64,000 nt of DNA from an uncultured Acidobacteriota bacterium (lineage in GTDB: Bacteria; Acidobacteriota; Vicinamibacteria; Vicinamibacterales; CAVVIG01). A program made the position numbers and the translations under genes. The DNA lies in assembly GCA_902825985.1 (NCBI GenBank), contig CADEDC010000007.1, positions 40,524 through 104,523 on the forward strand. Direction: 5' to 3'. Positions 33,900 through 43,589 of the stretch are shown in pieces; position 1 is the first letter of the stretch, and every line of letters starts with the position of its first letter. Below the pieces are notes generated by a model. The model saw only the letters and a list, made by a program, of their open reading frames with translations, did not search any database and had not been told where the DNA came from.

Positions 33900-34382
33900 A
33901 TGGACCTCATCCTCGACATCCGACGCGACGACCTGACCGGGCCCGAGATCGGCGAACTGCTCGACGAGCACCTGCGCAGCATGCACAGCATCTCGCCGCC
34001 CGAGAGCGTCCACGCGCTCGACCTCGATCGCCTGCGCCGGCCGGAGATCACGTTCTGGACGGTGTGGTCGGGCGCCACGCTGCTGGGATGCGGGGCCCTC
34101 AAGCAGCTCGACCCGCAGCACGGCGAGATCAAGTCGATGCGCACGGCCACCGCCCATCGCCGCAAGGGGGTGGGGCGCGCGATGCTGCGCCACCTCCTCG
34201 ACGAGGCGACGCGGCGGGGCTACGACCGGCTCAGCCTCGAAACCGGATCGCAGGCAGCGTTCGAACCGGCGCGCCGCCTCTACGCGGATTTCGGCTTCAT
34301 GCCGTGCGCGCCGTTCGACGGCTACGTCGCCGATCCCAACAGCGTGTTCATGACCAGGCGGCTGCGCCACGACGGCTGGTGA
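33900..34382 (+). CDS. GNAT N-acetyltransferase
   Basis: A 160-residue acetyltransferase with the acetyl-CoA loop RRKGVGRAMLRHLLDEATRRG, followed by LSLETGSQAAFEPARRLYADFGF and ending in VFMTRRL. It resembles the PhnO/YiaC-like group of small GNATs that acetylate unknown amines. The ATG at 33900 gives the expected beginning of the domain; the frame stays open further upstream but without family-like sequence. It is downstream of hisA by about 100 bp and need not belong to the his operon. Confidence 0.82.
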   Translation: MDLILDIRRDDLTGPEIGELLDEHLRSMHSISPPESVHALDLDRLRRPEITFWTVWSGATLLGCGALKQLDPQHGEIKSMRTATAHRRKGVGRAMLRHLLDEATRRGYDRLSLETGSQAAFEPARRLYADFGFMPCAPFDGYVADPNSVFMTRRLRHDGW

Positions 34383-34476
34383 CGGCCGGGACATCGGCGC
34401 GCCCGCCGGCCGGCGGTAGATTCACGCCGGCCAGCACGGCCGGCGATCGCTCCCGGCCCGCACGAGAAGAGGTTGC

Positions 34477-36135
34477 ATGCGTGTAGTGCCCGCCGTCGCT
34501 CGTCACCGCCGCACGCTAGTCACCACCGTCATCGCCGGGCTGAGCCTGTCGCTGCTGATCAGGGCCCAGCCGTCGCCGTTCGATGTCGTCATCCAGGGCG
34601 GGCGTGTGGTCGATGGCACCGGCAATCCCTGGTTCATCGCCGACGTCGGCATCAAGGGCGACACGATCGTGGCGGTCGCCCCGCGACTCGATGCCGCGGG
34701 GGCGCGCGTCATCGACGCCAGTCGCCAGGTCGTGGCGCCCGGATTCATCGACGTGCACTCGCACGCGGAGGCGCGCGAGAGCGGCGAGGACATGATCGGC
34801 AACCCGGCCGCCCTGAACAACGTGTACCAGGGCGTCACGACGGTCATCGCGAGCCCGGACGGCGGCGGCTCGGTGCACGTCGGGGAGTACCTCAACCGGG
34901 TGGCGGCGGCGAAGCCGGCGATCAACGTCGGATCGTTCATCGGTCACGGCGCCGTGCGTGACGCGGTCATCGGCCAGGCGAACCGGCCGGCGACGCCTGA
35001 CGAACTCGAGGCGATGCGCCGACTCGTGCGCACCGGTATGCGCGACGGCGCCTTCGGCCTGAGCACCGGGCTCTTCTACGTGCCCGGCAACTTCGCGCCG
35101 CTCGACGAGGTCGTCGCCCTCGCCCAGGTGGCCGGGGCGATGGGCGGCATCCACCAGTCACACATGCGCGACGAGACGTCGCGCATCCTCGACAGCGTGC
35201 GCGACACGATCGCCATCGGCGAACGCGGCGGCCTGCCGACACAGGTGACGCACCACAAGATCATCGGCAAGGCGAACTGGGGCAGGAGCGTCGACACCCT
35301 CCGCCTCATCGACGAGGCGCGGGCCCGCGGCGTCGACGCCACCATCGACCAGTATCCGTACACCGCCTCCAGCACGTCGATCCAGGGGGGGCTGGTGCCG
35401 CAGTGGGCCCAGGAAGGCGGCCGAGAGGCGCTGCTGGTCCGCCTCGGCGAGGAGGGCAGCCGCCGGAAGGTGCTCGCAGATGTGACGGCGTCCCTCGCGA
35501 CCGACCGGGGTGGTGGCGACCCGCGCAACGTCGTGCTCGCGTCGTGCTCGTGGGACGCCTCGCTTGCCGGCAAGAGCCTCGCCGACGTGCTCCGCGAGCG
35601 GCAGCGGCCGGTCACCCTCGACCAGGCCGCGGACCTCGTGCTGGAGATCGTCCAGAAGGGCGGTTGTGCGGCCATCTATCACGCGATCAGCGAAGACGAC
35701 CTGGTTCGCATCATGAAGCACCCGGCGACGATGATCGCCTCCGACGCGGCACCCGGGATTCCGAGGATCGGTTCCGGCGTGCCGCATCCGCGTGCCTACG
35801 GCACGTTCGCCCGCGTCCTCGGCGTCTACGTGCGGGAGAAGCGGGTGCTCACGCTCGAAGACGCCGTCCGCAAGATGTCGGGCTATCCGGCGCAACGCAT
35901 GGGCATGGCCGACCGCGGACTCATCCGTGTCGGCATGAAGGCGGATGTCGTCGTGTTCGATGCCGCGAGCATACGCGACACGGCGACGTTCGACCGGCCG
36001 CACCAGTACGCGGCCGGCGTCGCGCACGTGCTGGTCAATGGCGAGGCGGCGTTCAGCGCCGGAGTGCCGACGAGCGCGCGGGCCGGACGCGTCCTGCGGG
36101 CGACAGAGGTGCGGCGCCCGATCGTCGGCCGCTGA
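34477..36135 (+). CDS. Exported amidohydrolase, N-acyl-D-amino-acid deacylase type
   Basis: A 552-residue metal-dependent hydrolase with a signal-like N-terminus (hydrophobic [14 protein letters not shown], then RAQPS). The urease-type fold shows [18 protein letters not shown] at the beta-sandwich start and metal ligands HSH ([16 protein letters not shown]). Further ligands are in [17 protein letters not shown] and a terminal Asp in MIASDAAPG. The family removes acyl groups from D-amino acids or cleaves dipeptide-like substrates; the exact substrate is unclear. In classical D-aminoacylase a cysteine also binds zinc (NCG-type loop), and here the corresponding loop reads VIASPDGGG, so it may be a different subgroup. 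Export suggests peptidoglycan fragments or environmental peptides. Confidence 0.88.
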   Translation: MRVVPAVARHRRTLVTTVIAGLSLSLLIRAQPSPFDVVIQGGRVVDGTGNPWFIADVGIKGDTIVAVAPRLDAAGARVIDASRQVVAPGFIDVHSHAEARESGEDMIGNPAALNNVYQGVTTVIASPDGGGSVHVGEYLNRVAAAKPAINVGSFIGHGAVRDAVIGQANRPATPDELEAMRRLVRTGMRDGAFGLSTGLFYVPGNFAPLDEVVALAQVAGAMGGIHQSHMRDETSRILDSVRDTIAIGERGGLPTQVTHHKIIGKANWGRSVDTLRLIDEARARGVDATIDQYPYTASSTSIQGGLVPQWAQEGGREALLVRLGEEGSRRKVLADVTASLATDRGGGDPRNVVLASCSWDASLAGKSLADVLRERQRPVTLDQAADLVLEIVQKGGCAAIYHAISEDDLVRIMKHPATMIASDAAPGIPRIGSGVPHPRAYGTFARVLGVYVREKRVLTLEDAVRKMSGYPAQRMGMADRGLIRVGMKADVVVFDAASIRDTATFDRPHQYAAGVAHVLVNGEAAFSAGVPTSARAGRVLRATEVRRPIVGR

Positions 36136-36301
36136 GTCGGTGCTGCCGACGCGGCTGGTGGCGCCGCCGGTCGCCCGGGTATGCTGTCCCGGTGCCGGCG
36201 CGGCGCGCCGGCCGCTCCATCGCGGTCGGCGGCGCGGGCGAGCCGGTGATTCGCGGTCGGCCGTGCCTCGTCGCGGCAGCCGCCCTCAGCTGGAGATCGA
36301 G

Positions 36302-36622
36302 ATGATCGTCACCACCACTCCGAGCATCGACGGCAAGCGCGTCACGAAGTACTGCGGCGTCGTCACCGGCGAAGCGATTCTCGGCGCCAACGTCTTCAAG
36401 GACCTGTTCGCCGGCATCCGCGACATCGTCGGCGGCCGCTCGGCGACCTACGAGCGCGAACTGCAGCGAGCGCGCGACATCGCGATGAGCGAGCTCCAGC
36501 AGCGGGCCGGCGACCTGGGCGCCAATGCCGTTATCGGCATCGATCTGGACTACGAAGTGCTCGGTGCCGGGAACGGCATGCTGATGGTGTCGGCCAGCGG
36601 CACCGCCGTGGTCGTCGAGTAG
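36302..36622 (+). CDS. YbjQ/UPF0145 family protein
   Basis: A 106-residue member of the YbjQ (UPF0145, putative heavy-metal-binding) family. [26 protein letters not shown] and the late [13 protein letters not shown] are the family's strongest signatures. The protein is a small cytosolic pentamer-forming fold of unsettled function. It starts at ATG 36302, with a 166-bp gene-free gap upstream that contains a GC palindrome. It converges with the NHL-propeller gene, 30 bp apart. Confidence 0.9.
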   Translation: MIVTTTPSIDGKRVTKYCGVVTGEAILGANVFKDLFAGIRDIVGGRSATYERELQRARDIAMSELQQRAGDLGANAVIGIDLDYEVLGAGNGMLMVSASGTAVVVE

Positions 36623-36652
36623 CGTCGGCCAGGCCGGCAACCGCCGCCCCGG

Positions 36653-37714
36653 CTACGGCCGCACCCGCACGTACTTCTGCAGCCGCTTCGGCGCCGGCTC
36701 GCCGCCGTAGATGTTGCCGTCCCGATCGACGGCGACGAATTCGGCGCCGTTGCCGGCGGTCGTCCGCGGATCGCCCCACGGGTACTGAATGAAGTGCGAC
36801 ACCCAGCCGGACCTGGCGTCGCCGATGCGAATCCCTTCTTCCCAGCCCGGGTTCTGGACATCGTCGGACTCCGAGTCGGCGACGTAGATCCGCCCCTGCG
36901 TGTCGAAGGCGATGCCGCTCGGCTTGCCGAACTGCGTCCACGGCACGGTGAGCGTTTTGCCGCTCTGGTCGAAGATCTGGATCCGGTTGTTGCCGCGGTC
37001 GCCGACGAAGACGCGCCCCTGCGGATCGATCGCAATCGCATGCAGGGAGTGGAACTCGCCGGGCGCCCAGCCGCTCTTGCCCCACGCGGCGATGAACGTC
37101 CCGTCCTTCGAGAACTTCACCACCCGGTTGTTGCCGTCGTTGCCGTGGCCGTCGGCGACGAAGACGTCGCCGTTGGCCGCCACCGCCACGTCGCTCGGCG
37201 CCGTGAAGTGATCGGCGCCAGCCCCCTCGATGCCGGGCGTGCCGAGCGTCATGAGCACCTTGCCCTCCGGGCTGAACTTCACGACGATCTGCCCGCGCTT
37301 GTCGCCCTTCGGCGTTCGGCCCGTCGCCACCGCGTCGGTGACCCAGACGTTGCCGTCCTTGTCGACGTCGAGGCCGTGTGGCCAGATGAACATGCCGCCG
37401 CCCATGCTCTTGACGACCTTGCCGTCGGGTGCGAACTTCAGGATCGGGTCCGCCTTCGAGTCGCGGCACTCGTCGCCGAACCGCTTCGGGTCCTCGAGGC
37501 GTTCGCAGCGGACCACCGCCCAGACGTGACGGCCGTCGGGATCGATCACCGCCTTGCCGACGGCGCCCATCGGGCGGCCATTGGGCAGCTGCGCCCACCC
37601 CTCGGCGATTCGGTAGGGATTGCCGTAGGCTTGCGCCAACGCCGATCGTGAGGTCGACGACGAGACGAGGAGAACGGCCGCACCGACCGCCGCGAGCCAG
37701 AAGCGATTCCGCAT
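36653..37714 (-). CDS. Secreted NHL-repeat beta-propeller protein
   Basis: A 353-residue exported protein. The signal peptide ends near residue 28 (SRSALAQ). NHL/SMP-30-like blades follow, with repeated cues such as PHGLDVDKDGNVWVTD, APSDVAVAANGDVFVADG, LHAIAIDPQGRVFVGDRGNNRIQIF and PSGIAFDTQGRIYVADSESDD. Such propellers often bind ligands or act as peptidyl-alpha-hydroxyglycine lyase-like enzymes; no catalytic residues can be assigned here. It probably resides in the periplasm. The ATG at 37714 gives the signal peptide, and the 5' gap to the divergent methyltransferase is about 210 bp. Confidence 0.88.
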   Translation of the reverse strand: MRNRFWLAAVGAAVLLVSSSTSRSALAQAYGNPYRIAEGWAQLPNGRPMGAVGKAVIDPDGRHVWAVVRCERLEDPKRFGDECRDSKADPILKFAPDGKVVKSMGGGMFIWPHGLDVDKDGNVWVTDAVATGRTPKGDKRGQIVVKFSPEGKVLMTLGTPGIEGAGADHFTAPSDVAVAANGDVFVADGHGNDGNNRVVKFSKDGTFIAAWGKSGWAPGEFHSLHAIAIDPQGRVFVGDRGNNRIQIFDQSGKTLTVPWTQFGKPSGIAFDTQGRIYVADSESDDVQNPGWEEGIRIGDARSGWVSHFIQYPWGDPRTTAGNGAEFVAVDRDGNIYGGEPAPKRLQKYVRVRP

Positions 37715-37928
37715 GTCTGTACCTCTCGTTGAACGCCGACCCCGACGCCGGATATTGCAGAACGCCGGATTATACGCCGTGCGTCGGCCCACCGGCGGCG
37801 GGCGCCGCCCGCGCCGTATACTCGGACCGAGTGGCCGACTACTACATCGCCGCGCCTGCGCCAGGCGCCGACTGGCGGGTCGAACCGCGTCTGGCACCTG
37901 CCGGCACGCCGGTCGACGGCGGTGCGTC

Positions 37929-38552
37929 GTGACGGTCCGCGAGAGCTACGACGCCGCCGCGCCGGCCTACGCGGCGCAGCTCGCGTCCGAGCTCGAGCGC
38001 AAGCCGCTCGACCGCCATCTACTGCACCGTTTCGCGGAGGGCACCCGTGGTCGCGGACTCGTCGCCGACCTCGGTTGCGGCCCTGGGCACGTCGCCCGCT
38101 ATCTCCACACGCGCGGCGTGCGGGTCACCGGCATCGATCTGTCTCCGGGCATGGTTCGCATGGCGGCCCGGCTTCACCCACTGATCGAGTTCCGGGTCGG
38201 TGACATGCTGGGGCTCGATTGTGTCAGCGCCTCGCTCGCCGGCATCGTCGCGTTCTACGCCATCGTGCACTTCGACGACGCCGCGCTGCGCGCCGCGGCG
38301 CGCGAGATGCGACGGGTACTCGCGCCGGGCGGGCTCGTGCTCCTGTCCTTCCACGTCGGCGATGCGGTGATCCACGTCGACGATCTGTATGGCGCTCCGG
38401 TCGATCTGGACTTCCGCTTCCATCCGACCGCCGCGGTCGTGCAGGCGCTGCAGGCGGCTCAACTGACCGTCATCGAACAGACCGAGCGCGAGCCGTACGA
38501 GGGGGTCGAGTTCCCGAGCCGGCGGGCCTATCTGCTCGCTCGAGGCGACTGA
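37929..38552 (+). CDS. Class I SAM-dependent methyltransferase
   Basis: A 207-residue methyltransferase (Methyltransf_11/25 type) starting VTVRESYDAAAPAYAAQ. Motif I is VADLGCGPGHVARYL, the acidic ribose-binding residue is in VTGIDLSPGMV, and the post-motif region is RRVLAPGGLVLLSFH. The substrate is unknown. The GTG at 37929 is chosen because it gives the usual S-Y-D-x-x-A start; the frame is open upstream but without homologous-looking sequence. A 10-bp inverted repeat follows the stop. Confidence 0.85.
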   Translation: MTVRESYDAAAPAYAAQLASELERKPLDRHLLHRFAEGTRGRGLVADLGCGPGHVARYLHTRGVRVTGIDLSPGMVRMAARLHPLIEFRVGDMLGLDCVSASLAGIVAFYAIVHFDDAALRAAAREMRRVLAPGGLVLLSFHVGDAVIHVDDLYGAPVDLDFRFHPTAAVVQALQAAQLTVIEQTEREPYEGVEFPSRRAYLLARGD

Positions 38553-38910
38553 GCGTTCGGCGCGGGCGAGAGGACGGGCCACGCATGGACCGCCGTACTC
38601 GCCCGCGACAGGGGCGCCTGACTGCCGCCGCGGCGGGCGGAAGCGCCGGTCGCCGTGGCGGGGGCTCTCAGCCACGCGCCGGCCCGGCCGTGCCGGACCT
38701 CGGTCGCGGGCGGCCCCGGCCGCGCTGGCTTTCAGTCGTGGGCGGCGCCCGTCGGCGATGAAGGCCGCCGGTTCCGTGACCGCCGGCCCGGCGCCGGCGG
38801 CCAGCGCTCGGAGGCGGGTCCAGACGAGCGGATCGGTCTCGTCGTCCGCCGGCCACTCGGCCTATAATCGCCGCCTCACACCGCGTTTTCGTCAACCCGG
38901 GAGGCTTACG
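38553..38910. other. Gene-free gap with a perfect 10-bp inverted repeat and a promoter element
   Basis: CGCGGGCGAG (38561-38570) and CTCGCCCGCG (38598-38607) are perfect complements with a 27-nt loop, 8 bp after the methyltransferase stop. This could act as a transcript end, but has no T-run. Further on, TATAAT at 38863-38868 is a perfect -10 for the quinoprotein gene, with no good -35. No credible ORF is seen in between. Confidence 0.5.
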
Positions 38911-41061
38911 ATGGTCCGTTCATTCGGCCGCTCCGTGCTCCTGTCGGTTCTCCTCGCCTGCGCCGGCGCGCTGCTGCTGACCGGCGCCCAGTGGTCGACC
39001 GCCACTCTCGAAGGGCAAGCCCAGTCCACCGGTCAGCCGAGCACCGCGAAGGGCGAATGGTGGCACTACACCGCGGATCTCAGCGGCAGCCGCTACTCGC
39101 CGCTCGATCAGATCAACGGTTCGAATTTCAACACGCTCGAAATCGCGTGGCGTTTCAAGACCGACAGCCTCGGCCCGTTCCAGGAGTACAAGCTCGAAGG
39201 CACGCCGCTGATGATCGGCGACACGATCTACACGACCGGCGGCACCCGGCGTTCGGTGGTGGCGCTCGACGCCCGCACCGGCGAGCTGAAGTGGGTCTAC
39301 AGCCTGCGTGAAGGTCGGCGCGCCGCGATGTCGCCGCGGCAGCTGTCCGGGCGCGGCGTGTCGTACTGGACCGACGGACGCGGCGACAACCGTGTCGTCT
39401 ATGTCACCACCGGCTATCAGCTGGTCGAACTCAATGCGGCGACCGGCCAGCCGGTCGCGTCATTCGGCCGTAACGGCGTCCTCGACCTGAAGCAGGGGGT
39501 CGTCTACGGCAACGAGGCACAGATCAACATCGAGTCCGGTGAGATCGGGATCCATGCGACGCCGACCATCGTCGGCGACGTGATGATCATCGGCTCGGCC
39601 ATGCGCGAAGGCGCCACCGTGTCGACGCACAACAACACCAAGGGGCTGGTGCGCGCCTTCGACGTCCGCACCGGCAAGAAGCTGTGGCAGTTCGACACCA
39701 TCCCGCGTCCAGGCGCGCTTGGCGCGGACACCTGGGAGGAGAACTCGTGGTCGTTCAACGGCAACACCGGTGTCTGGACGCAGATCAGCGCCGACCCGGT
39801 CGCCGGGCTCGCCTACCTTCCGGTGGAGACGCCGACCTCCGACTTCTACGGCGGCCATCGTCCCGGGAACAACCTGTTCGCCGAGTCGATTGTCGCGGTC
39901 GACATCAAGACCGGACAGCGCAAGTGGCACTACCAACTGGTCCACCATCCGCTGTGGAACTTCGACAACTGCTGCGCGTCGCTGCTCGCCGACATCGTCG
40001 TCGACGGCAAGCCGATCAAGGCCCTGGCGCAGCCGAGCAAGATCGGCTGGCTCTACGTGCTCGACCGCATCACCGGCCAGCCGGTGTGGCCGATCGAGGA
40101 ACGACCGGTACCGCAGTCGGACGTCCCCGGTGAGAAGACGTCGCCGACACAGCCACACGTCACCAAGCCGCCAGCCTACGCGCGACCGTTCATGCGCGTG
40201 CCCGAGGACGTCATCGACTTCACGCCGGAGCTGCGGGCGCAGGCGCTGGAGCTGCTCAAGCGCTACCGATACGCGCCGTCGCCCTTCAATCCGCCGATGC
40301 TCGGCAACCTCACCGGCATCGTCGGCGCGGTCGGTGCCTCGACGGCCACCAACTGGCCGGGATCGGCGTACGACCCGGAGACGCACACGGTGTTCGCGCA
40401 GGCGGGCAATCTCGGCGCCCAGGTCCGGTCGCTGGTGGCGCCGCCGGCCGGATTCTCGGACATCCGCTACGTGTCCGGTTACGCGGGACGCCCGTTCCGC
40501 GAAGTCATGGGCCCGGGCGACTGCTGCGCCGCCGATGCCGGACGACGGGTGCGGGAAGAGGCACCAGCGCCGCCGCCGCCGGCAGCGACCGGCGGTCAGG
40601 CGGCCATCGAGCCGGGTCTCGTCGTCCAGGGGCTGCCGATCCCGAAGCCGCCGTACGGGGTGCTGTCGGCGGTGAACCTCGATCGCGGCGAGCTGCTGTG
40701 GCAGGTGCCGCACGGCGACACGCCCGACAACGTCCGCAATCACCCGGCGCTGCGGGGGCTCACCATCCCCAAGACCGGGCAGCCCGGAACATCCGGCGTC
40801 GGCCTGATGGTGACCAAGACGCTGGCGGTGATGGGCGACCCGCAGGTGACCTCGCCGCCCGGCCGGCCGCGCGGCGCCATGCTGCGCGCCTACGACAAGA
40901 CGACAGGCGCCGAAGTCGGCGCCGTCTTCATGCCGGCGCCGCAAAGCGGCTCGCCGATGACCTACTCGGTGGGCGGCAAGCAGTACATCGTCGTTGCCGT
41001 CAGCGGCGGGGCCTATTCGGGCGAGTACCTGGCATTCACGCTGCCGCAGACCGCGCAGTAG
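38911..41061 (+). CDS. PQQ-dependent dehydrogenase, secreted
   Basis: A 716-residue periplasmic quinoprotein. The signal peptide spans ~1-27 (VLLSVLLACAGALLLTGAQ). Propeller W-motif blades are visible from GEWWHYTADLSGSRYSPLDQI onwards (GTPLMIGDTIYTTGG, VVALDARTGELKW, LVRAFDVRTGKKLWQF). The last blades include GAMLRAYDKTTGAEVG. Family members oxidise alcohols, sugars or polyols and pass electrons to the respiratory chain through a cytochrome or ubiquinone. Two Cys-Cys pairs (FDNCCASLL ~354; GDCCAADAG ~537) occur; a vicinal disulfide is known near PQQ in alcohol dehydrogenases. No cytochrome c domain is fused, and no pqq genes are in the window. The ribosome site GGGAGG precedes the ATG. Confidence 0.9.
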   Translation: MVRSFGRSVLLSVLLACAGALLLTGAQWSTATLEGQAQSTGQPSTAKGEWWHYTADLSGSRYSPLDQINGSNFNTLEIAWRFKTDSLGPFQEYKLEGTPLMIGDTIYTTGGTRRSVVALDARTGELKWVYSLREGRRAAMSPRQLSGRGVSYWTDGRGDNRVVYVTTGYQLVELNAATGQPVASFGRNGVLDLKQGVVYGNEAQINIESGEIGIHATPTIVGDVMIIGSAMREGATVSTHNNTKGLVRAFDVRTGKKLWQFDTIPRPGALGADTWEENSWSFNGNTGVWTQISADPVAGLAYLPVETPTSDFYGGHRPGNNLFAESIVAVDIKTGQRKWHYQLVHHPLWNFDNCCASLLADIVVDGKPIKALAQPSKIGWLYVLDRITGQPVWPIEERPVPQSDVPGEKTSPTQPHVTKPPAYARPFMRVPEDVIDFTPELRAQALELLKRYRYAPSPFNPPMLGNLTGIVGAVGASTATNWPGSAYDPETHTVFAQAGNLGAQVRSLVAPPAGFSDIRYVSGYAGRPFREVMGPGDCCAADAGRRVREEAPAPPPPAATGGQAAIEPGLVVQGLPIPKPPYGVLSAVNLDRGELLWQVPHGDTPDNVRNHPALRGLTIPKTGQPGTSGVGLMVTKTLAVMGDPQVTSPPGRPRGAMLRAYDKTTGAEVGAVFMPAPQSGSPMTYSVGGKQYIVVAVSGGAYSGEYLAFTLPQTAQ

Positions 41062-41100
41062 CCGCCGAACGATCAACCAGGCAACCGGGGAGGTTCGCGC

Positions 41101-41589
41101 GTGGCCGTACGAGGGGCGGGAATGGTGCTGATGGCGTGGCTCCTCGGCGCCGTATTGGGACTTGGGAGCCCCCTGCTGGCTCAGCAGGGTGACGACCCGG
41201 CGATCCTGGCCGCGCTCGACGCCTTCCTGGATGGCTGGAACTCACGCGATGCGAGGCGCTATGCGGCGGCGCTGCACTTCCCGCACCTGATTCTGGAAGC
41301 CGGCCGGTTCCGTCAATGGGATACCGAAGCGGCGCTGGTCGACGTCGGCGCCGGCCATTGGGCGAACGTGCAACCGGAGTGGGAGCGCACGGTCTGGGAG
41401 GAGAAGCGGATCCTCCAGCGGATTGGCGACACCGCGCACGTGGCCGGACGCTGGGTCCGGCTCGACAAGTCGGGCCGCGCCCTGCAGAAGGCGGACGTCC
41501 TGTACGTCGTGCTGCGCAAGGACGGCAAGTGGGCGATCTTCGCCCGGTCGGGCAGCCGCGCGTCACAGCGCGCGACCGGCGCGCGATAG
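41101..41589 (+). CDS. Secreted NTF2/SnoaL-like protein
   Basis: A 162-residue protein with a signal peptide (~1-27, ending PLLAQ). Its compact domain of the nuclear-transport-factor-2-like fold reads ILAALDAFLDGWNSRDARRYAAALHFPHL, followed by VAGRWVRLDKSG and WAIFARSG. These domains bind small hydrophobic ligands or act as cyclases; the role here is unknown. The GTG start has GGGGAGG ten bases upstream; ATG 41122 is the alternative. It lies 39 bp after the quinoprotein gene on the same strand and may be co-transcribed. Confidence 0.75.
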   Translation: MAVRGAGMVLMAWLLGAVLGLGSPLLAQQGDDPAILAALDAFLDGWNSRDARRYAAALHFPHLILEAGRFRQWDTEAALVDVGAGHWANVQPEWERTVWEEKRILQRIGDTAHVAGRWVRLDKSGRALQKADVLYVVLRKDGKWAIFARSGSRASQRATGAR

Positions 41590-41626
41590 CGATACTGCTG
41601 GTATGCTCGGGTGAGGAGTGTTCGCC

Positions 41627-42028
41627 GTGTGGAAGCTCGTCACTGCCCTGGTCTGTGCCGCATCGGTCGCCATCTCGGCCCAGTCGTCGCCGTTCGACGG
41701 AGTCTGGATCGCCGAAGTGCCCATGCCCGGCAGCGAGCCGGTGGAGTTCATGATCCGCCTCGACGTCGAAGGCAGCGAGGTCAAGGGGATGCTGCAGATC
41801 GGGGACAGCAAGGCGGTCGCGATCGAGAACGCCGTCATCCGCGGTGACGTCCTCTCGTTCCGCCGCAGCCTGGGCGAAAACGGCGGCACCATCGTGTTCC
41901 TCGCGCGTGTCCTCGACGATGGGCTGCGGGTCGGGTTCACGCAACGTCCGGCCGATGGCGCGCCGCCATCCACCGGCTCGGGTAAGGTCATCAACTTCAC
42001 CGCCAGCCGGATGCAGTCGCCGCACTAG
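41627..42028 (+). CDS. Secreted small beta-rich hypothetical protein
   Basis: A 133-residue protein. The signal peptide MWKLVTALVCAASVAISAQ is followed by a single small domain with SPFDGVWIAEVPMPG and VEFMIRLDVEGSEVKGMLQIGD, likely an eight-strand barrel-like fold. I cannot name the family with certainty; it resembles small exported proteins common in Acidobacteria-like genomes. The GTG at 41627 is chosen, with GAGGAG eight bases upstream; GTG 41618 is possible. It follows the NTF2-like gene after 37 bp. Confidence 0.65.
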   Translation: MWKLVTALVCAASVAISAQSSPFDGVWIAEVPMPGSEPVEFMIRLDVEGSEVKGMLQIGDSKAVAIENAVIRGDVLSFRRSLGENGGTIVFLARVLDDGLRVGFTQRPADGAPPSTGSGKVINFTASRMQSPH

Positions 42029-42109
42029 GCCGGCTCGCCGGTCGGCTCGGACGATGGCTACGTCGCAACGGCCCGGCTCGCGGGAACACCGGTTACACCA
42101 GGCAGACCG

Positions 42110-43135
42110 ATGAGCCCCGTCGCGCCGCCGCCGAAGCGTATGCCCCGAGAGGCGCTCGTCAGCGCGATTCTCGAGTTCCTTGGCGAACAGGACCTGCTGA
42201 CGCTCCACGACATCCGCGTCGCATTGGAACAGGAGATCGACGCCGCCGGACCTCGGGCGCTGCTCGAGCTGAAGGATCGCCTGACCGCCGATTCCGGCTG
42301 GAGCTACTACCCCGCCGACCCGCTGGTCCGGCGCATTCACCGGCTGCTCGCGGACCGGTTCCTCAGCCCCGACTCCCAAATCCTGCGGCCCGACCACCTG
42401 GCGTCCGTCGCCGGCCGGCGTCTGGTGCTCTGTGCGAATCATCTGTCGTACGCAGACGCCAACGTCGTCGAGGTCCTGCTGCACCGTGGCGGCGGGTCGG
42501 TGCTGGCGGATCGGCTGACGGCTCTCGCGGGGCCGAAAGTGTTCTCGGAACGGCAACGCCGCTTTTCGAGCCTCTGCTTCGGCACGATCAAGGTCCCGCA
42601 GAGCAGCGAGGTGTCGAGTGAGGATGCGGTGCTGTCGACGCGCGAAGTGGCACGCGCGGCGCGTCGCGCGATTGCCGTCACCCACGAACGCCTCGCCGCC
42701 GGCGACGCGGTGCTGCTGTTTGGCGAGGGGACGCGAAGCCGCAGCGCTGAAATGCGGCCGCTGCTCCACGGCGTCGCCCGCTATCTGGAGCTGCCCGACA
42801 CGTGGGTGCTGCCGGTCGCCCTCATCGGGCCTGAACAGTTGTTTCCGATCGGCGATTCGACACTCAGGCCATGCCGCGTCGTGATGCACCTCGGCACCCC
42901 GTTCCGGGCCGATGATCTGCTCGCCGCCGCGCTGCACGACCGGCGGACGGCGGTCGACGCCATCGGCCTGGCAATTGCCGACCTGTTGCCGCCGGGTTAC
43001 CGTGGTGCGTACGGGAATTCGGCGGCGCTCCTGCCGGCCGGCCGCGTGCTGACGCAGGCGAGGCGCCGGACGCACGCCCCGGCGGCCGTGGTCGGCGACG
43101 ACCCGAGCACCGTCCGCCGGGAAGAGCCGCGCTGA
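42110..43135 (+). CDS. PlsC-like phospholipid acyltransferase
   Basis: A 341-residue protein with the acyltransferase core at ~105-300. The catalytic NHLSYAD motif (N-H-x4-D) is near residue 105, and the phosphate-binding FGEGTRSR is near residue 205. An N-terminal ~90-residue helical extension precedes the core and is not typical of plain PlsC. The activity is probably acyl transfer to a lysophospholipid or glycerol-phosphate at the inner membrane face. No obvious transmembrane helix is seen. The C-terminal ~30 residues are Arg/Pro/Ala-rich and may be disordered. Confidence 0.82.
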   Translation: MSPVAPPPKRMPREALVSAILEFLGEQDLLTLHDIRVALEQEIDAAGPRALLELKDRLTADSGWSYYPADPLVRRIHRLLADRFLSPDSQILRPDHLASVAGRRLVLCANHLSYADANVVEVLLHRGGGSVLADRLTALAGPKVFSERQRRFSSLCFGTIKVPQSSEVSSEDAVLSTREVARAARRAIAVTHERLAAGDAVLLFGEGTRSRSAEMRPLLHGVARYLELPDTWVLPVALIGPEQLFPIGDSTLRPCRVVMHLGTPFRADDLLAAALHDRRTAVDAIGLAIADLLPPGYRGAYGNSAALLPAGRVLTQARRRTHAPAAVVGDDPSTVRREEPR

Positions 43136-43170
43136 CCCGGCGGCAGCCGCGCGGACGGTAACATTGTTCC

Positions 43171-43560
43171 ATGCCTGGTCTGTCCCGACTGGCGTCGGCG
43201 GTGGCATTTCTCTGGGTCCTCCCGGTCACGTTCTTCGCCTACTTCAGCCTCTTCCAGCCCTGGCCCGCCGCCCGGCAGGCGCTCGCCGACCTCGGGCCGG
43301 GTCCGCGAATCGTGGTGAGCATGTCGGTGCAGGGCAGCGCCGACGGCGCGAGCAGCCGCAGCCAGACGTTCCTCGTCCTGCCGGCATCGCTGTGGTCGTA
43401 CGAGGCCTACGAGGTCAGCCAGGTGGGCGGGCGGGTTCGCGTCTCGGCGCAGCGCAATGGCCTGTTCATCTACGGCGGGTTCTACGTCATCTGGATTGCC
43501 ACGTCGATCTGGTACGTCAGACGACGCGGATTGATTCCGTCGCGGCACGAGCTGCGCTAG
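43171..43560 (+). CDS. Small two-helix membrane protein
   Basis: A 129-residue protein with one membrane helix near residues 7-27 (LASAVAFLWVLPVTFFAYF) and another at ~97-113 (LFIYGGFYVIWIATSIWYV). Between them lies a ~65-residue probably extracytoplasmic segment. The family is not recognised. It is 35 bp after the acyltransferase gene and 29 bp before the DinB gene. Confidence 0.65.
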   Translation: MPGLSRLASAVAFLWVLPVTFFAYFSLFQPWPAARQALADLGPGPRIVVSMSVQGSADGASSRSQTFLVLPASLWSYEAYEVSQVGGRVRVSAQRNGLFIYGGFYVIWIATSIWYVRRRGLIPSRHELR

Positions 43561-43589
43561 CATTACCGCAGCCCGTATCCGGTCACCGC

